Below are positions 1 to 9,277 of a stretch of 64,000 nt of DNA, piece after piece. The DNA lies in NCBI GenBank assembly GCA_020161245.1, contig JAIUOK010000002.1, positions 81,983 to 145,982 of the forward strand. Direction: 5' to 3'. How positions within the stretch are numbered: position 1 is the first letter of the stretch; the number at the start of each line of letters is the position of its first letter. Made by a program: the position numbers and the translations under genes. This DNA is from Actinomycetota bacterium (lineage in GTDB: Bacteria; Actinomycetota; Actinomycetes; S36-B12; CAIYMF01). The notes beneath the pieces are model-generated. The model was given only the letters and a program-made list of their open reading frames with translations. It was not told the DNA's origin and did not search any database.

Positions 1-1
1 C

Positions 2-1039
2 ACGCACACGTACCTGCAGAAGATGGGCCCGAAGCTCACCTGGCCGCGCTCGCGGCACTTCCTGTGGCTGCGCCTCGCGCGCATCTACCCCGTCCACTTC
101 GTGATGCTCAACGTCGCTGGCATCGCGGTGTTCCTGCAGGCCAAGGTCGCCGGCGAGAGCGTCGACCGCGACTGGTTCAACCCGGTCGACTACCTCAAGC
201 AGGTGCTGCTGATCCACGAGTGGGGCGGCGATCCGCAGCGTGGCTGGAACTTCCCGGCCTGGTCGCTGTCGATGGAGTGGCTGGCCTACCTGCTCTTCCC
301 CCTGCTGGTGCTGGCGCTGTGGCGCTTCCACTCCCGGCTCTCGACGCGCGCGCTAGCCGTGCTGTGGGTGCTCGTCCTCGTCCCGCTGCTCTGGTACGGC
401 GTCGCCTACAACGGCGACCCGTACTACATCTCGTCGTGGGGCTCCACGATCCGCATCCTCACCGAGTTCACGGCCGGCGGGATCACCTACCTCATCGTGC
501 TGCGGTTCTGGGGCGCGGCCGACGAGGGCCCGCGCCCGCGCGTCGAGCGGCTCGCGACGACGCTGTCGGTGGTGCTTCCGGCGCTCGTCGTCCTGGCCGC
601 CGTCACGCTGGGCCGCCTGCCCGCACTGCAGTGGACCGGCAGCGGGCTCGAGGACACCCCCAACGCGCACGACCTGCCGCCGAAGATGCACCTGCTGCTG
701 GTGCCGCTGCTCGTCGCGTGGATCGGCGCGCTGGCGCTGTCCAAGCGCGGCCTCGCCGTCGGTCTGTCGCACCGGCACCTGGTGCTCGGCGGTTTCATCT
801 CCTACTCGCTCTACATGACCCACACCGTCTGGTACGGCCTGTGGCGCGCGGGGATGAGCAAGGTCGGCATCGACGGCGGACCGCTCTACCTGGTGGCCAC
901 GATCGGGCTCATCGTCGGCGCGGTGGTCATCGCGTGGCTCATGTGGCGCTTCGTCGAGGAGCCCGCACGCGAGTGGATGCGCCGCCGCTCGGGCGAGCGG
1001 CCGAAGCCGGTCGAGGAGACCGCGCTCGAGGCCCGCTGA
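2..1039 (+). CDS. Acyltransferase family 3 membrane protein, 5'-truncated
   Basis: C-terminal part of an integral membrane O-acyltransferase (acyltransferase 3, OafA/YrhL type), which moves acyl groups onto surface glycans or lipids. The frame is open to the window edge, so the true start lies outside. The visible part begins near the conserved FLWLRLARIYPVH segment that normally sits close to residue 80 in this family, so roughly 70-80 residues are missing. At least eight hydrophobic segments follow. The motif GWNFPAWSLSMEW (about residue 75 of the visible part) is typical of the family, as is the late ISYSLYMTH segment. The tail is short, basic and cytoplasmic (MRRRSGERPK). Substrate unknown. 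The downstream gene starts 43 bp later with its own leaderless-type promoter. Confidence 0.85.
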   Translation, partial: THTYLQKMGPKLTWPRSRHFLWLRLARIYPVHFVMLNVAGIAVFLQAKVAGESVDRDWFNPVDYLKQVLLIHEWGGDPQRGWNFPAWSLSMEWLAYLLFPLLVLALWRFHSRLSTRALAVLWVLVLVPLLWYGVAYNGDPYYISSWGSTIRILTEFTAGGITYLIVLRFWGAADEGPRPRVERLATTLSVVLPALVVLAAVTLGRLPALQWTGSGLEDTPNAHDLPPKMHLLLVPLLVAWIGALALSKRGLAVGLSHRHLVLGGFISYSLYMTHTVWYGLWRAGMSKVGIDGGPLYLVATIGLIVGAVVIAWLMWRFVEEPAREWMRRRSGERPKPVEETALEAR

Positions 1040-1070
1040 CCTCGGTTCTGCGCTCCGCCGTCCCTGCACC

Positions 1071-1076
1071 TAGCCT
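1071..1076 (+). promoter_or_regulatory. Leaderless -10 element of the EEP gene
   Basis: TAGCCT lies six bases before the GTG start at 1083. No ribosome binding site is visible between them. A TANNNT element at this distance is the usual signature of leaderless transcripts in actinomycetes. Confidence 0.5.
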
Positions 1077-1082
1077 CGACCC

Positions 1083-1985
1083 GTGCGCCTCGCCACGTTC
1101 AACCTGCTGCACGGCGTCCCCGTGTCCGGCGGGATGGGCGAGCCCGAGCGCGACGCCCAGGGACGTCCCATCGGGCTGCCCCCGGTGTCCGACGACTCCG
1201 CCCTGCGCGAGGCGGTAGCCCTGCTCGACGCCGACGTGCTCGGTATGCAGGAGGTCGACGTCCACCAGCCGCGCAGCGGCGGCGCCCACCAGGTGCGGTC
1301 GGCAGCCGAGGCGCTCGGCGCCGCGCACTGGCGGTTCAACCCGTCGGTCGCCGGGACGCCCGGTGTCCCCGGCTGGGTGGAGGCCACCGACGCCCACATG
1401 GCGGCGGTCAACCCGGCACCAGCCGTGGCCGCCGGCTCCACCGCGGCGGGCATGGACGACGATTCTGCGTCGAGCGGGCCGCTCTACGGCGTCGGGCTGG
1501 TGTCGCGGCTCCCGGTGGCCGAGTGGCGCACCACCCGCTTCGATCCCGCCCCCTTCAGCCTGCCGCTGCTGATCCCGGCCGAGCCGAGGCCACAGTGGGT
1601 GCGGGTGCACGACGAGCCGCGCGCGGTCGTGGCCGCCGTCGTCGAGGGCGAGCACGGCCCGTTCACCGTGGCCACGGCACACCTGTCGTTCGTGCCCGGC
1701 TACAACATCCGCCAGCTGCGGGCGCTGCGGACCTGGCTCGCCGGCCTGCCCCGGCCCCTCGTGGTCCTCGGCGACTTCAACCTGCCCGGCCGGCTGCCCG
1801 CCCGCATCACGGGATGGACGCCGCTGCTGCGCCAGGCGACCTACCCGTCGATGAAGCCCCGGGTGCAGCTCGACCACGTCCTCGTCGACGGGATGTCGGC
1901 GCGCCAGCTCGCGTCCGCGGCGGCGCAGGTGCGCATCCTGCCCGTCAGCGACCATGCCGCCGTCACGGTCGACCTCGACCTGTAG
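1083..1985 (+). CDS. Endonuclease/exonuclease/phosphatase family protein
   Basis: Predicted metal-dependent phosphoesterase of the EEP (DNase I-like) fold, 300 aa. The family covers nucleases, sphingomyelinase-like and inositol phosphatase-like enzymes; the substrate cannot be told here. Motifs in order: N-terminal RLATFNLLHG (Asn metal/phosphate ligand), DVLGMQEVD (catalytic Glu, about residue 58), TVATAHLSF (His), VVLGDFNLPG (about residues 220-229) and the C-terminal VSDHAAVTVDLDL with the catalytic Asp-His pair. All expected catalytic residues are present. There is no signal peptide, so it is probably cytoplasmic. GTG start chosen because of the six-base spacing to TAGCCT. Its stop lies three bases from the end of the convergent kinase-like gene. 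Confidence 0.85.
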   Translation: MRLATFNLLHGVPVSGGMGEPERDAQGRPIGLPPVSDDSALREAVALLDADVLGMQEVDVHQPRSGGAHQVRSAAEALGAAHWRFNPSVAGTPGVPGWVEATDAHMAAVNPAPAVAAGSTAAGMDDDSASSGPLYGVGLVSRLPVAEWRTTRFDPAPFSLPLLIPAEPRPQWVRVHDEPRAVVAAVVEGEHGPFTVATAHLSFVPGYNIRQLRALRTWLAGLPRPLVVLGDFNLPGRLPARITGWTPLLRQATYPSMKPRVQLDHVLVDGMSARQLASAAAQVRILPVSDHAAVTVDLDL

Positions 1986-1988
1986 CAG

Positions 1989-2513
1989 TCAGGCCGGCGC
2001 GACGACGTCGAGCCAGCGCTGCGCCTGCGCGGCCGTCCGCAGATGCACCTTGCGCAGGTGAGCATGCTGCGGGTCGGCGAACATCGCGGCGAGCTGCCGC
2101 CGCCGCTCGCTGTAGGCCCGCATCGACCACTGGACGGGGTGCTCGGGGTCGAGCCAGTCGCGGAACCCCTCGGTGTTGCCGTTGAAGGTCTCGCGACGGT
2201 TCCACGCGCGGTCGAAGGAACGTGCCAGCACCCGGCGCAGCACCACCGGCCGCGACAGGTCGAGCCACACCACCGTGTCGGCGCGCGACCACACGAGCTC
2301 GCGCACCTCCGAGTAGCCCATGGAGTCGAAGACCCAGGCGTCCTGCGCCGCGATGGCCGCGACGTCGTCCTCGAACGACGGGATCTTGGTCCAGTTCGGC
2401 CCGTGGTAGAGCGCGTCCATCTCGTGGAAGGGCAGTCCCAGGCGCTCCGCGAGCTCGCGGGCCAGCGTCGTCTTGCCGGTCCCGCTGATCCCCCCGACCA
2501 GGACGCGCTTCAC
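1989..2513 (-). CDS. Small P-loop kinase-like ATPase
   Basis: 174-aa P-loop protein of the adenylate-kinase-like group often annotated as topology modulation protein or shikimate-kinase-like AAA. Walker A is GGISGTGKTT (residues 7-16). It is followed by FHEMDALYHGPNW, the substrate-lid type segment of these kinases. WVFDSMGY and VVWLDLSRP occupy the Walker B and switch positions, and an Arg-rich region RRVLARSFDRAWNRR probably forms the lid. The start is GTG. It is convergent with the EEP gene, and its 5' side faces a palindrome before adnB. Phosphate acceptor unknown. Confidence 0.7.
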   Translation of the reverse strand: MKRVLVGGISGTGKTTLARELAERLGLPFHEMDALYHGPNWTKIPSFEDDVAAIAAQDAWVFDSMGYSEVRELVWSRADTVVWLDLSRPVVLRRVLARSFDRAWNRRETFNGNTEGFRDWLDPEHPVQWSMRAYSERRRQLAAMFADPQHAHLRKVHLRTAAQAQRWLDVVAPA

Positions 2514-2532
2514 CCGGCGACCCTGCCACGCG

Positions 2533-2586
2533 GAACCCAGGAAATGCCGCGAAACCGGACCTGGTTCTGCGGGATCTCCTGAGTTC
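2533..2586. repeat. Imperfect 26-bp palindrome (REP-like)
   Basis: Bases 2533-2558 and 2561-2586 are near-reverse complements with about six mismatches, several of which could pair as G-U, and a two-base centre. It fills most of the 84-bp gap between the end of adnB and the start of the kinase-like gene, both on the minus strand. It could be a terminator for adnAB, but it lacks a T-run. A dispersed REP-type element is the other reading. Confidence 0.5.
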
Positions 2587-2597
2587 GGCGTGGCCTC

Positions 2598-5500
2598 TCA
2601 GGCGAGGAGGCGCTCGAGCTCGGCGCGGTCGGGGAGGTCGGCGGGGCGGACCGTGGTGCCGTCGCGGACGTAGACGAAGGCCGCCGAGACCTGGTCGAGG
2701 GGGACCCCGACGGTCTCGGCGTAGGCCACCCGGTAGACCGCGAGCTGGAGCGGATCGGCGGTCTGCGTACGGGAGGTCTTCCAGTCGACGACGTCGTAGC
2801 GAGTGACGCCGTCGTCGTCGATGCTCGCGAACACGGCGTCGATGCGGCCGGGCACCACCCTGCCGCCCAGCACGAGCGAGAACGGCACCTCGATGGCGAG
2901 GGGCGTGCGGGCAGCCCACTCGGTGCGCAGGAAGGCCTCGCGCAGGCCGACGAGGTCGCTGTCGTCGTCGATCTCCGCGTCGGCCGCGCCGGGGAGGTCG
3001 TCGGGCTCGAGCAGCGGCCGCACGCCGAAGTGGTCCTCCACCCAGGCGTGGAACCGGGTGCCGCGGCGGGCGGCGGGGGCGGGCGGCTGCGGTACCGGGC
3101 GCGCAAGCCGGCGCGCGTAGGCGTCCGGGTCGGACGCGAGCTCCACCAGGGCCGACGCCGACAGCGACGACGGCACGGCGACCGTGCGCGTGGACGCCCT
3201 CTCGCCGCGGCGCTCCTCGAGCAGCAGCGCGATGTCGTCATCCCATCCGAGGACGGTCTCGAGGTCGTCGGCCGCCAGGCCGGACAGCGGCGACCACTCC
3301 GACATCTCGCCGGCGAGCTCGGCGTGCTCGGCGCGCAGGTCGTCGACCGTGGCGCCCATCGCTGCCTCGACCGCAGCGGCGGCCGCGCGGCGCCGCTCGA
3401 GCGCGGGCTGGTCGGGCACCACGGGCCAGTCGACCTCGATGGCGGCGTCGAGCACCGGGTTGGTCGCGTCCTCCTCGGGCTTCGGCGCCCACGCCACGAC
3501 CTCGCCGTGGCCGTCGAGCGCCGCCTGCCGGAGCAGGTCGAGGTAGTCCGACGCGCCGCGCGGCTTCTTCTGGGTGGGCCCCCACCACGATCCTGAGGCG
3601 ATGAGCAGGCGCTCGGCGCGGGTGATCGCGACATAGGCCAGCCGCCGCTCCTCGCGCTCGTCGTGCGTGCGGCAGTCGGCGGTGAACTGCTTGAACGACG
3701 CCGGCACCAGGCCCTCGAGCTGCGGCAGCGACGCCGCATCGCCGCGCAGCGGGTAGGGCAGGGTGGCGCGCGAGCCGGTCCACCGCGAGCGGCCCTTGCT
3801 GGAGGGGAAGACGCCCGCGGTCAGCGAGGGCAGCACGACGACCGGCCACTCGAGGCCCTTGGCCCGGTGCACGGTCATCAGCTGCACGGCGCCGGGCGAC
3901 GGCGGGCGGTCGAGCTCGGGCACCTTCTCGTAGCGCTCGGCCAGACGCAGCCAGGCGAGGAACGCGCCGACGCCGGTCTCGCCCTCGGCGTCCTGGAACG
4001 CCGCGACGAGGTCGACGAAGGCGTGCAGCCCCTCGGACCGGCGCAGGGCGAGCAGCTCGGGCGCGGCCGCGAGCTCGACGTCGAGCCCGGTGGTGGTGAT
4101 GACGCGGTGGACGAGGTCGGCGAGCGGCTCGCCGACGTGCCTGCGCAGCTGGCGGATCTCGGCCGACACTGCGGCGAACCGGCGCACGGCGTCGTCGCCG
4201 TAGGGCAGGTCTCCGGGGTCGTCGAGGGCGTCGAGCAGGGAGACGACGTCGGCCGGGTCGGCGCCGCCGACGGCGTCGTCGAGCTGGCCCTCGAGGTCGA
4301 CGTCGTCGTCCCACGCGTGGCCGCCGACGAGCTGGCGGGCACGACGGCCGAGCAGCGCGAGGTCGCGGTGGCCGATCCGCCACCGCGGCCCGGACAGCAG
4401 GCGCACAAGCGACGGGTTGGCGGTGGAGTCGTGCAGGACGTCGAGGACCGAGAGCACCTCGACGACCTCCGGCACGGTGAGCAGGCCGTCGACTCCGCGC
4501 ACCTCGACTGCGACGCCGCGGTCGGCGAGCGCGTGCATGACGGCCGGGAAGTCGGCGGTGGCCCGGGCGAGGACCGCGATGTCGGAGTGCTCGGTGCCCC
4601 GGGCGATCTCGGCGACGATCTCGTCGGCGAGCCAGTCGATCTCCTGCGCGTAGGTCTCGTGCAGGGCGAGCCGCACGTGGCCCGGGCCCTTGGCGGCGTT
4701 GGCGGCGACGAGCGGCGCCACCTGCGGGTGCAGCGCGCGCAGGGGCTGCGCGACCAGGTTGGCCGACTCGAGGATGTTGACGCCGGAGCGGCGGTTCTCC
4801 GCCAGCGGCAGCACCGGGGCGCGCCGGCCGGGCTGCGGGGCGAAATGCTCCGGGAAGTCGTCGATGTTGGCCACGCTCGCGCCGCGCCAGCCGTAGATCG
4901 CCTGCAGCGGGTCGCCGACCGCGGTCACGGGGTGGCCGCCGCCGAACAGCCCCGTGAGCAGGCGGCGCTGGGCGACGGAGGTGTCCTGGTACTCGTCGAG
5001 CAGCACGACCCGGAACTGCTCGCGCAGCGCGGCACCGACCTCGGGGCACTGCTCGGCCAGCTGGGCGCCGAAGCGCATCTGGTCGCTGAAGTCGACGACG
5101 TCGAGGCGCTTGCGGGCCTCGCGGTACTCGTCGACCAGGTAGGACAGCTCGATGCGCTGCAGGGCGCAGATCCGGGCGTCGCGGGCGCCTGCCGGCACCT
5201 TGGGGAGGGCGTCGACCTCGGCCACGAAGGCGAGGTCGTGGTCGCGGAGCTCCTGCGGGTCGAGGCAGTGCTCGGCGAGCTCGCCGTCGAGCGAGCGCAC
5301 GCCCTCGACGAGGGTCTGCACGGCGACGCCGAGGGGCGCGAGGTCGCGGCGGGTGCGGGTGACCACCCGGTGGGCGAGCTGGTAGGACGCCGCCTCGGTG
5401 AGCAGGCGGCTGCCCGGCTCGACGCCGATGCGCAGCCCGTGCTCGGCGAGCAGCCGGCCCGCGAACGCGTGGTAGGTGGCGACGCTGGGCTCGCCGTCCT

Positions 5501-5840
5501 CGTCGTCGTCATGCTCGCGGACCACCGAGGCGGCGAGCGTGCGCATCGCCGTGCGGACGCGGCTCGACAGCTCGCCGGCCGCCTTGGTGGTGAAGGTGAG
5601 CCCGAGCACCTGGTCGGGCCGCACCTGCCCGGTAGCCACGAGCCACACCACACGCGCGGTCATCACGGTGGTCTTGCCCGAGCCCGCGCCCGCCACCACG
5701 ACGTAGGGCTCGAGCGGGGCGGTGATGGCCGCGATCTGCTCGTCGCTGAAGGGGGTGCGCAGCAGCGACGCGAGGTCGGCGACGCCGAAGCCGGGGACGG
5801 CGGTCAGCGGGCGCGCGGGCGGGGAGACGACGTCGCTCAC
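2598..5840 (-). CDS. adnB: ATP-dependent helicase-nuclease, AdnB-like subunit
   Basis: Second subunit of the AdnAB helicase-nuclease, the actinobacterial enzyme that resects double-strand DNA ends. About 1080 aa, close to the usual 1090-1100. Domains: SF1A UvrD motor with Q-motif FSDEQIAAI (31-39), Walker A GAGSGKTT (51-58), DEYQDTS Walker B, GDPLQAIYGWRGA, LMTVHRAKGLEWPVV motif V and AYVAITRAERLL motif VI; then a C-terminal RecB-type nuclease with DVVDWKTSRTQ and QLAVYR, the catalytic Asp-Lys and Gln-Tyr motifs. The GTG start at 5840 is preceded by GGGAGGTG. It overlaps the adnA stop by four bases (GTGA), so the subunits are translationally coupled. Both motors and nucleases look intact. Same gene order as mycobacterial adnA-adnB. 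Confidence 0.92.
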   Translation of the reverse strand: MSDVVSPPARPLTAVPGFGVADLASLLRTPFSDEQIAAITAPLEPYVVVAGAGSGKTTVMTARVVWLVATGQVRPDQVLGLTFTTKAAGELSSRVRTAMRTLAASVVREHDDDEDGEPSVATYHAFAGRLLAEHGLRIGVEPGSRLLTEAASYQLAHRVVTRTRRDLAPLGVAVQTLVEGVRSLDGELAEHCLDPQELRDHDLAFVAEVDALPKVPAGARDARICALQRIELSYLVDEYREARKRLDVVDFSDQMRFGAQLAEQCPEVGAALREQFRVVLLDEYQDTSVAQRRLLTGLFGGGHPVTAVGDPLQAIYGWRGASVANIDDFPEHFAPQPGRRAPVLPLAENRRSGVNILESANLVAQPLRALHPQVAPLVAANAAKGPGHVRLALHETYAQEIDWLADEIVAEIARGTEHSDIAVLARATADFPAVMHALADRGVAVEVRGVDGLLTVPEVVEVLSVLDVLHDSTANPSLVRLLSGPRWRIGHRDLALLGRRARQLVGGHAWDDDVDLEGQLDDAVGGADPADVVSLLDALDDPGDLPYGDDAVRRFAAVSAEIRQLRRHVGEPLADLVHRVITTTGLDVELAAAPELLALRRSEGLHAFVDLVAAFQDAEGETGVGAFLAWLRLAERYEKVPELDRPPSPGAVQLMTVHRAKGLEWPVVVLPSLTAGVFPSSKGRSRWTGSRATLPYPLRGDAASLPQLEGLVPASFKQFTADCRTHDEREERRLAYVAITRAERLLIASGSWWGPTQKKPRGASDYLDLLRQAALDGHGEVVAWAPKPEEDATNPVLDAAIEVDWPVVPDQPALERRRAAAAAVEAAMGATVDDLRAEHAELAGEMSEWSPLSGLAADDLETVLGWDDDIALLLEERRGERASTRTVAVPSSLSASALVELASDPDAYARRLARPVPQPPAPAARRGTRFHAWVEDHFGVRPLLEPDDLPGAADAEIDDDSDLVGLREAFLRTEWAARTPLAIEVPFSLVLGGRVVPGRIDAVFASIDDDGVTRYDVVDWKTSRTQTADPLQLAVYRVAYAETVGVPLDQVSAAFVYVRDGTTVRPADLPDRAELERLLA

Positions 5841-8800
5841 GGCAGCACCTCCCGGCCGGAGTCGCGGGCGGGGCAGGTGCGCGAGAGGGCGCAGAAACGG
5901 CACTGGTCGCCGGGCCGCGCCACGAAGCGCTCGGTGCGCACCCGGGAGTCGGCGTCGACGAGTGCGGCGTCGACCCAGGTCTCGCCCTCGGGCAGGCCGG
6001 GCTGGGCGGCGACCGTGGGGCCGCCCGAGGAGTCGATGCGCAGCAGCACGAGCTCGGCGCCCGCGACGACGACCGGCTCGCCGGGCTCGGGCAGGCCGGC
6101 CTTCTCGCGGACCTCGGTGTCGAGGCTGTCGAGCGCGCCTGCGCGGACGGCGGCCTGGTAGACCCCCAGCTGCGGGTGCTGCTCGAGATCGGCCGCGCTG
6201 GGCTTGGACTTCTGCGTCTTGAGGTCGGCCACGTGGACGGCGCCGTCGTCGTCGACCTCGACGCGGTCGAACGAGCCGCGCAGGCGGATGCCCGACTCCC
6301 CGTGGGGGAGCTCGACGTCGAAGGCGTGCTCGCTGGCCACGAACGTGCGCTCGGGCCGGCCGGAGTGCCACTCGAGGAAGCGCCGCAGCGCATCCGAGGC
6401 GGCCTGGCGCTCGACGGTGCTCTGCCACGCGGCCTCGAAGCCGAGCTCGCCCCAGACGCGGTCGACGTGCTCCTCGAGGACGTCGAGGTCGGCGGGAAGC
6501 TCGCCGCGCGCGACGTGGTCGGCGAGCACGTGGACGACCGAGCCGAAGCCGAGCGCGGTGGTGCGGGCCACGGTGGCCGACGACTCGTGCTCGAGGAACC
6601 AGCGCAGCGGGCAGGACGCGAGGCCGGAGAGCTGGCTGCCCGACAGCGCCAGCGCCTCGCCGACCGGCCGCACCGGCTGCTCGGACGACGTCGGCTCGAG
6701 CAGCCCCCACCACCGCTGGGGCGAGGCCGACGGGACGAGCGGCCGGCCGTCGTCGCCGACCGCGGAGGCCAGCGCCGCGAGCCGGCGGGCGGCGGCGGCG
6801 CGCAGCGGCGCCGGGCGGCCGGCGTCGACTGCCACCGAGCGCAGCTGGGCGACCAGACCCGACACCGACAGCGGTCGCGGCGGGCGGCCCACGATGTGGC
6901 GCACAGCCTCGTCGGACCCGGCGAGCTCGGCGAGGAAGCGCGACGGCTGGGGGCCGTCGTCGAGGGCGGAGCGCACCGCGGTGACGACGAGGCGCTCCTG
7001 CGCCCGCGTGGACGCGACGTAGAAGAGGCGGCGCTCCTCAGCGAGCAGGGCGGAGGGGGGCGGAGCGTCGGCCAGGCCCGCCCGGTCGAGCCGGTCGGCC
7101 TGCAGCAGCGAGCCGCGGCGCCGCAGATCGGGCCAGGCACCGTCCTGCACCCCGGCCACGACCACGAAGCGCCACTGCAGGCCCTTGGACCGGTGGGCCG
7201 TCAGCAGCCGGACGGCCGGGCCGCGCACGCCGCGCTCGGCGAGGGTGTCGGCCGGGATCTCCTGCCCCTCGAGCTCGGCGAGGAAGTTGCCGACATCGCG
7301 GCCCCGGCCGCGGAACCTGTCGTCGGCGCGCTCGGCGGCGGCGAACAGCGCCAGCACAGCGTCGAGGTCGGCGTCGGCGCGGCGTCCGCCCTCGCCGCCG
7401 CGCAGCGCAGCCTGCTCGAGCCGGCGCGGCCAGCCCGAGCCGCCGCGCTGCTGGCAGCTGTGCCAGATCGCCCAGAGCGCCTCCTCCGCCCCGCCGTCGC
7501 GCAGCATGACGTCGCGCGCGGCCCGGACAGCACGGGCGACCCGGAGCACCGCGTCCTGTGCGTGGCGGGCACGGGCGTCCCGGCCGCGCGACGACGAGGA
7601 GACCGGCGGGAGCGTGTCCGGCAGCAGGACGTGGTCGACGAGCAGTCGGCGCAGCAGCGTGGCGCTCGCGGTCGGGCGGGCGCCGGGCTCGGCCTCGCGC
7701 TCGAGCCGCCGCAGCACCGCGCCGAGGCGCCGCAGGTCGCCGGGGTCGGCGTCGCCGAGCGGCGAGAGCAGCAGCTGGTGGGCGAGGACGTCGTCGACGG
7801 CGCCGGGGTCGACCTCGCCGGTGCGCTTGTCGGGCTTGAGGAGGTCGGCCGCGCGCAGCGCCGAGAGCAGCGGCACGAGCGCGGGCTCGTCGCGCAGGGG
7901 CACCTCGTCGGCTGCAACCTCGACCGGCACGCCGGCGGCGAGCAGCGCGCGGCGCAGCGGCGGGATCGTGCGGCGGCCGGACCGCACGAGCACGGCCATG
8001 TCCGACCACGGCACGCCGCGCTCGAGGTGCTCGCGGCGCAGCAGGTCCGCGACGTGCGCGGCCTCGGCCTGCTCGCTGTCGAAGGTGACGACGTCGAGCA
8101 CGCCGTCGCCGTAGGCCGGCGACTCGCACTCGGGCGCGCGGTGCGTCTTCACGACGGAGGCCGGCAGCGGCGCCAGGGACGTCGAGCGGAGGACCCGGCC
8201 CGCCGCCTCGCGCAGCACCGGGCCGAACCGGCGGGTGCGCTGCAGCACCACGACCGGAGCGGGACCGCCGTCGGGAGCCCGCCAGCGGTCGCGGAAGCCG
8301 AGGATGCCGCCGATGTCGGCCCCGCGGAAGGCGTAGATCGACTGGTCGGGGTCGCCGACGACGACGAACGACGTGGCCGGGCCGACGAGGCCCTCGAGCA
8401 GCCGCACCTGCGCGGGGTCGGTGTCCTGGAACTCGTCGACGAGGACGACGCGGTACTGCGCGCGCAGCCGTGCCTGGACCTCGGGGTCGTGCACCAGCAG
8501 GGCGGCGCGGTGGACGACCTCGGTGTAGTCGGTGACGCCCTCGGCGTCGAGGACGTCGAGGTACTCGCCGAGGAACTGCGACACCGCGTGCCAGGCCGGG
8601 CCGAGCGGGCCGGCCTGCGCGGCCGCCGCCTCGAGGTCCCACGGGTCGAGGCCGAGCGCGCGGGCGCGGGCGACGACGGCGCGCACCTCGGCGGCCAGTC
8701 CCCGCGTGCCGAGGGCGGCGGCGAGGTCCTGCGGCCAGGCGAGGCGGCCGTCGCCGACGGCGCCGGTGAGCAGCTCGCGCAGCCGCTGCTCCTGCTCGGG

Positions 8801-9250
8801 TCCTGACAGCAGCCGCAGCGGCTCGGCGAACGCCTCGGGGTCGGCGGCCTGGCGCACCAGCGCGTAGGCGAAGGAGTGGAAGGTGGTGACGGTGGGGATG
8901 ACACCGCCGCCGAGCCGGGCCGTGACGCGCTCTCGCCACTCGATGGCCGCGCGCCGCCCGAAGGTCAGGCCCAGCACCTCGTCGGGGCGGACGGCGTCCG
9001 GGCCCTGCAGCCGGGCGACCATGGCCTCGACGAGCGTGGTCGTCTTGCCCGTGCCCGGACCGGCCAGCACAAGCAGGGGGCCGGCGCCGTGGGCGAGGAC
9101 CGACCGCTGCTCGTCGTCGAGCGGCGGGGCGGCCAGCGCCAGCGGCGGAGTGCGGTCGAGCACGAGCCGCGGCGCCTCGGGGGCTGCCGCACCCCCGCCC
9201 CGCTGCTCCTCGACCGCCGCTGCCATGGCGTCCATCCCATCACGCACCAC
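5837..9250 (-). CDS. adnA: ATP-dependent helicase-nuclease, AdnA-like subunit
   Basis: First gene of the adnAB pair, about 1137 aa. UvrD-type motor: LDDEQRSVLAHG Q-motif, Walker A AGPGTGKTT (63-71), DEFQDTDP, VVGDPDQSIYAFRGAD, LLTAHRSKGLQWRFV and YVASTRAQERLVV. The C-terminal nuclease has GSFDRVEVD, VADLKTQKSKPS and QLGVYQ. Cysteines in LASCPLRWF and in the terminal CRFCALSRTC give the four ligands expected for the AddB-type 4Fe-4S cluster that pins the nuclease domain. Start choice is uncertain: GTG at 9250, or internal ATGs six and nine codons in. It transcribes away from the ATL gene 28 bp upstream and probably belongs to the same operon. Confidence 0.9.
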   Translation of the reverse strand: MVRDGMDAMAAAVEEQRGGGAAAPEAPRLVLDRTPPLALAAPPLDDEQRSVLAHGAGPLLVLAGPGTGKTTTLVEAMVARLQGPDAVRPDEVLGLTFGRRAAIEWRERVTARLGGGVIPTVTTFHSFAYALVRQAADPEAFAEPLRLLSGPEQEQRLRELLTGAVGDGRLAWPQDLAAALGTRGLAAEVRAVVARARALGLDPWDLEAAAAQAGPLGPAWHAVSQFLGEYLDVLDAEGVTDYTEVVHRAALLVHDPEVQARLRAQYRVVLVDEFQDTDPAQVRLLEGLVGPATSFVVVGDPDQSIYAFRGADIGGILGFRDRWRAPDGGPAPVVVLQRTRRFGPVLREAAGRVLRSTSLAPLPASVVKTHRAPECESPAYGDGVLDVVTFDSEQAEAAHVADLLRREHLERGVPWSDMAVLVRSGRRTIPPLRRALLAAGVPVEVAADEVPLRDEPALVPLLSALRAADLLKPDKRTGEVDPGAVDDVLAHQLLLSPLGDADPGDLRRLGAVLRRLEREAEPGARPTASATLLRRLLVDHVLLPDTLPPVSSSSRGRDARARHAQDAVLRVARAVRAARDVMLRDGGAEEALWAIWHSCQQRGGSGWPRRLEQAALRGGEGGRRADADLDAVLALFAAAERADDRFRGRGRDVGNFLAELEGQEIPADTLAERGVRGPAVRLLTAHRSKGLQWRFVVVAGVQDGAWPDLRRRGSLLQADRLDRAGLADAPPPSALLAEERRLFYVASTRAQERLVVTAVRSALDDGPQPSRFLAELAGSDEAVRHIVGRPPRPLSVSGLVAQLRSVAVDAGRPAPLRAAAARRLAALASAVGDDGRPLVPSASPQRWWGLLEPTSSEQPVRPVGEALALSGSQLSGLASCPLRWFLEHESSATVARTTALGFGSVVHVLADHVARGELPADLDVLEEHVDRVWGELGFEAAWQSTVERQAASDALRRFLEWHSGRPERTFVASEHAFDVELPHGESGIRLRGSFDRVEVDDDGAVHVADLKTQKSKPSAADLEQHPQLGVYQAAVRAGALDSLDTEVREKAGLPEPGEPVVVAGAELVLLRIDSSGGPTVAAQPGLPEGETWVDAALVDADSRVRTERFVARPGDQCRFCALSRTCPARDSGREVLP

Positions 9251-9277
9251 CGACGGCCGGCCGTGCGTGACGCGCGG

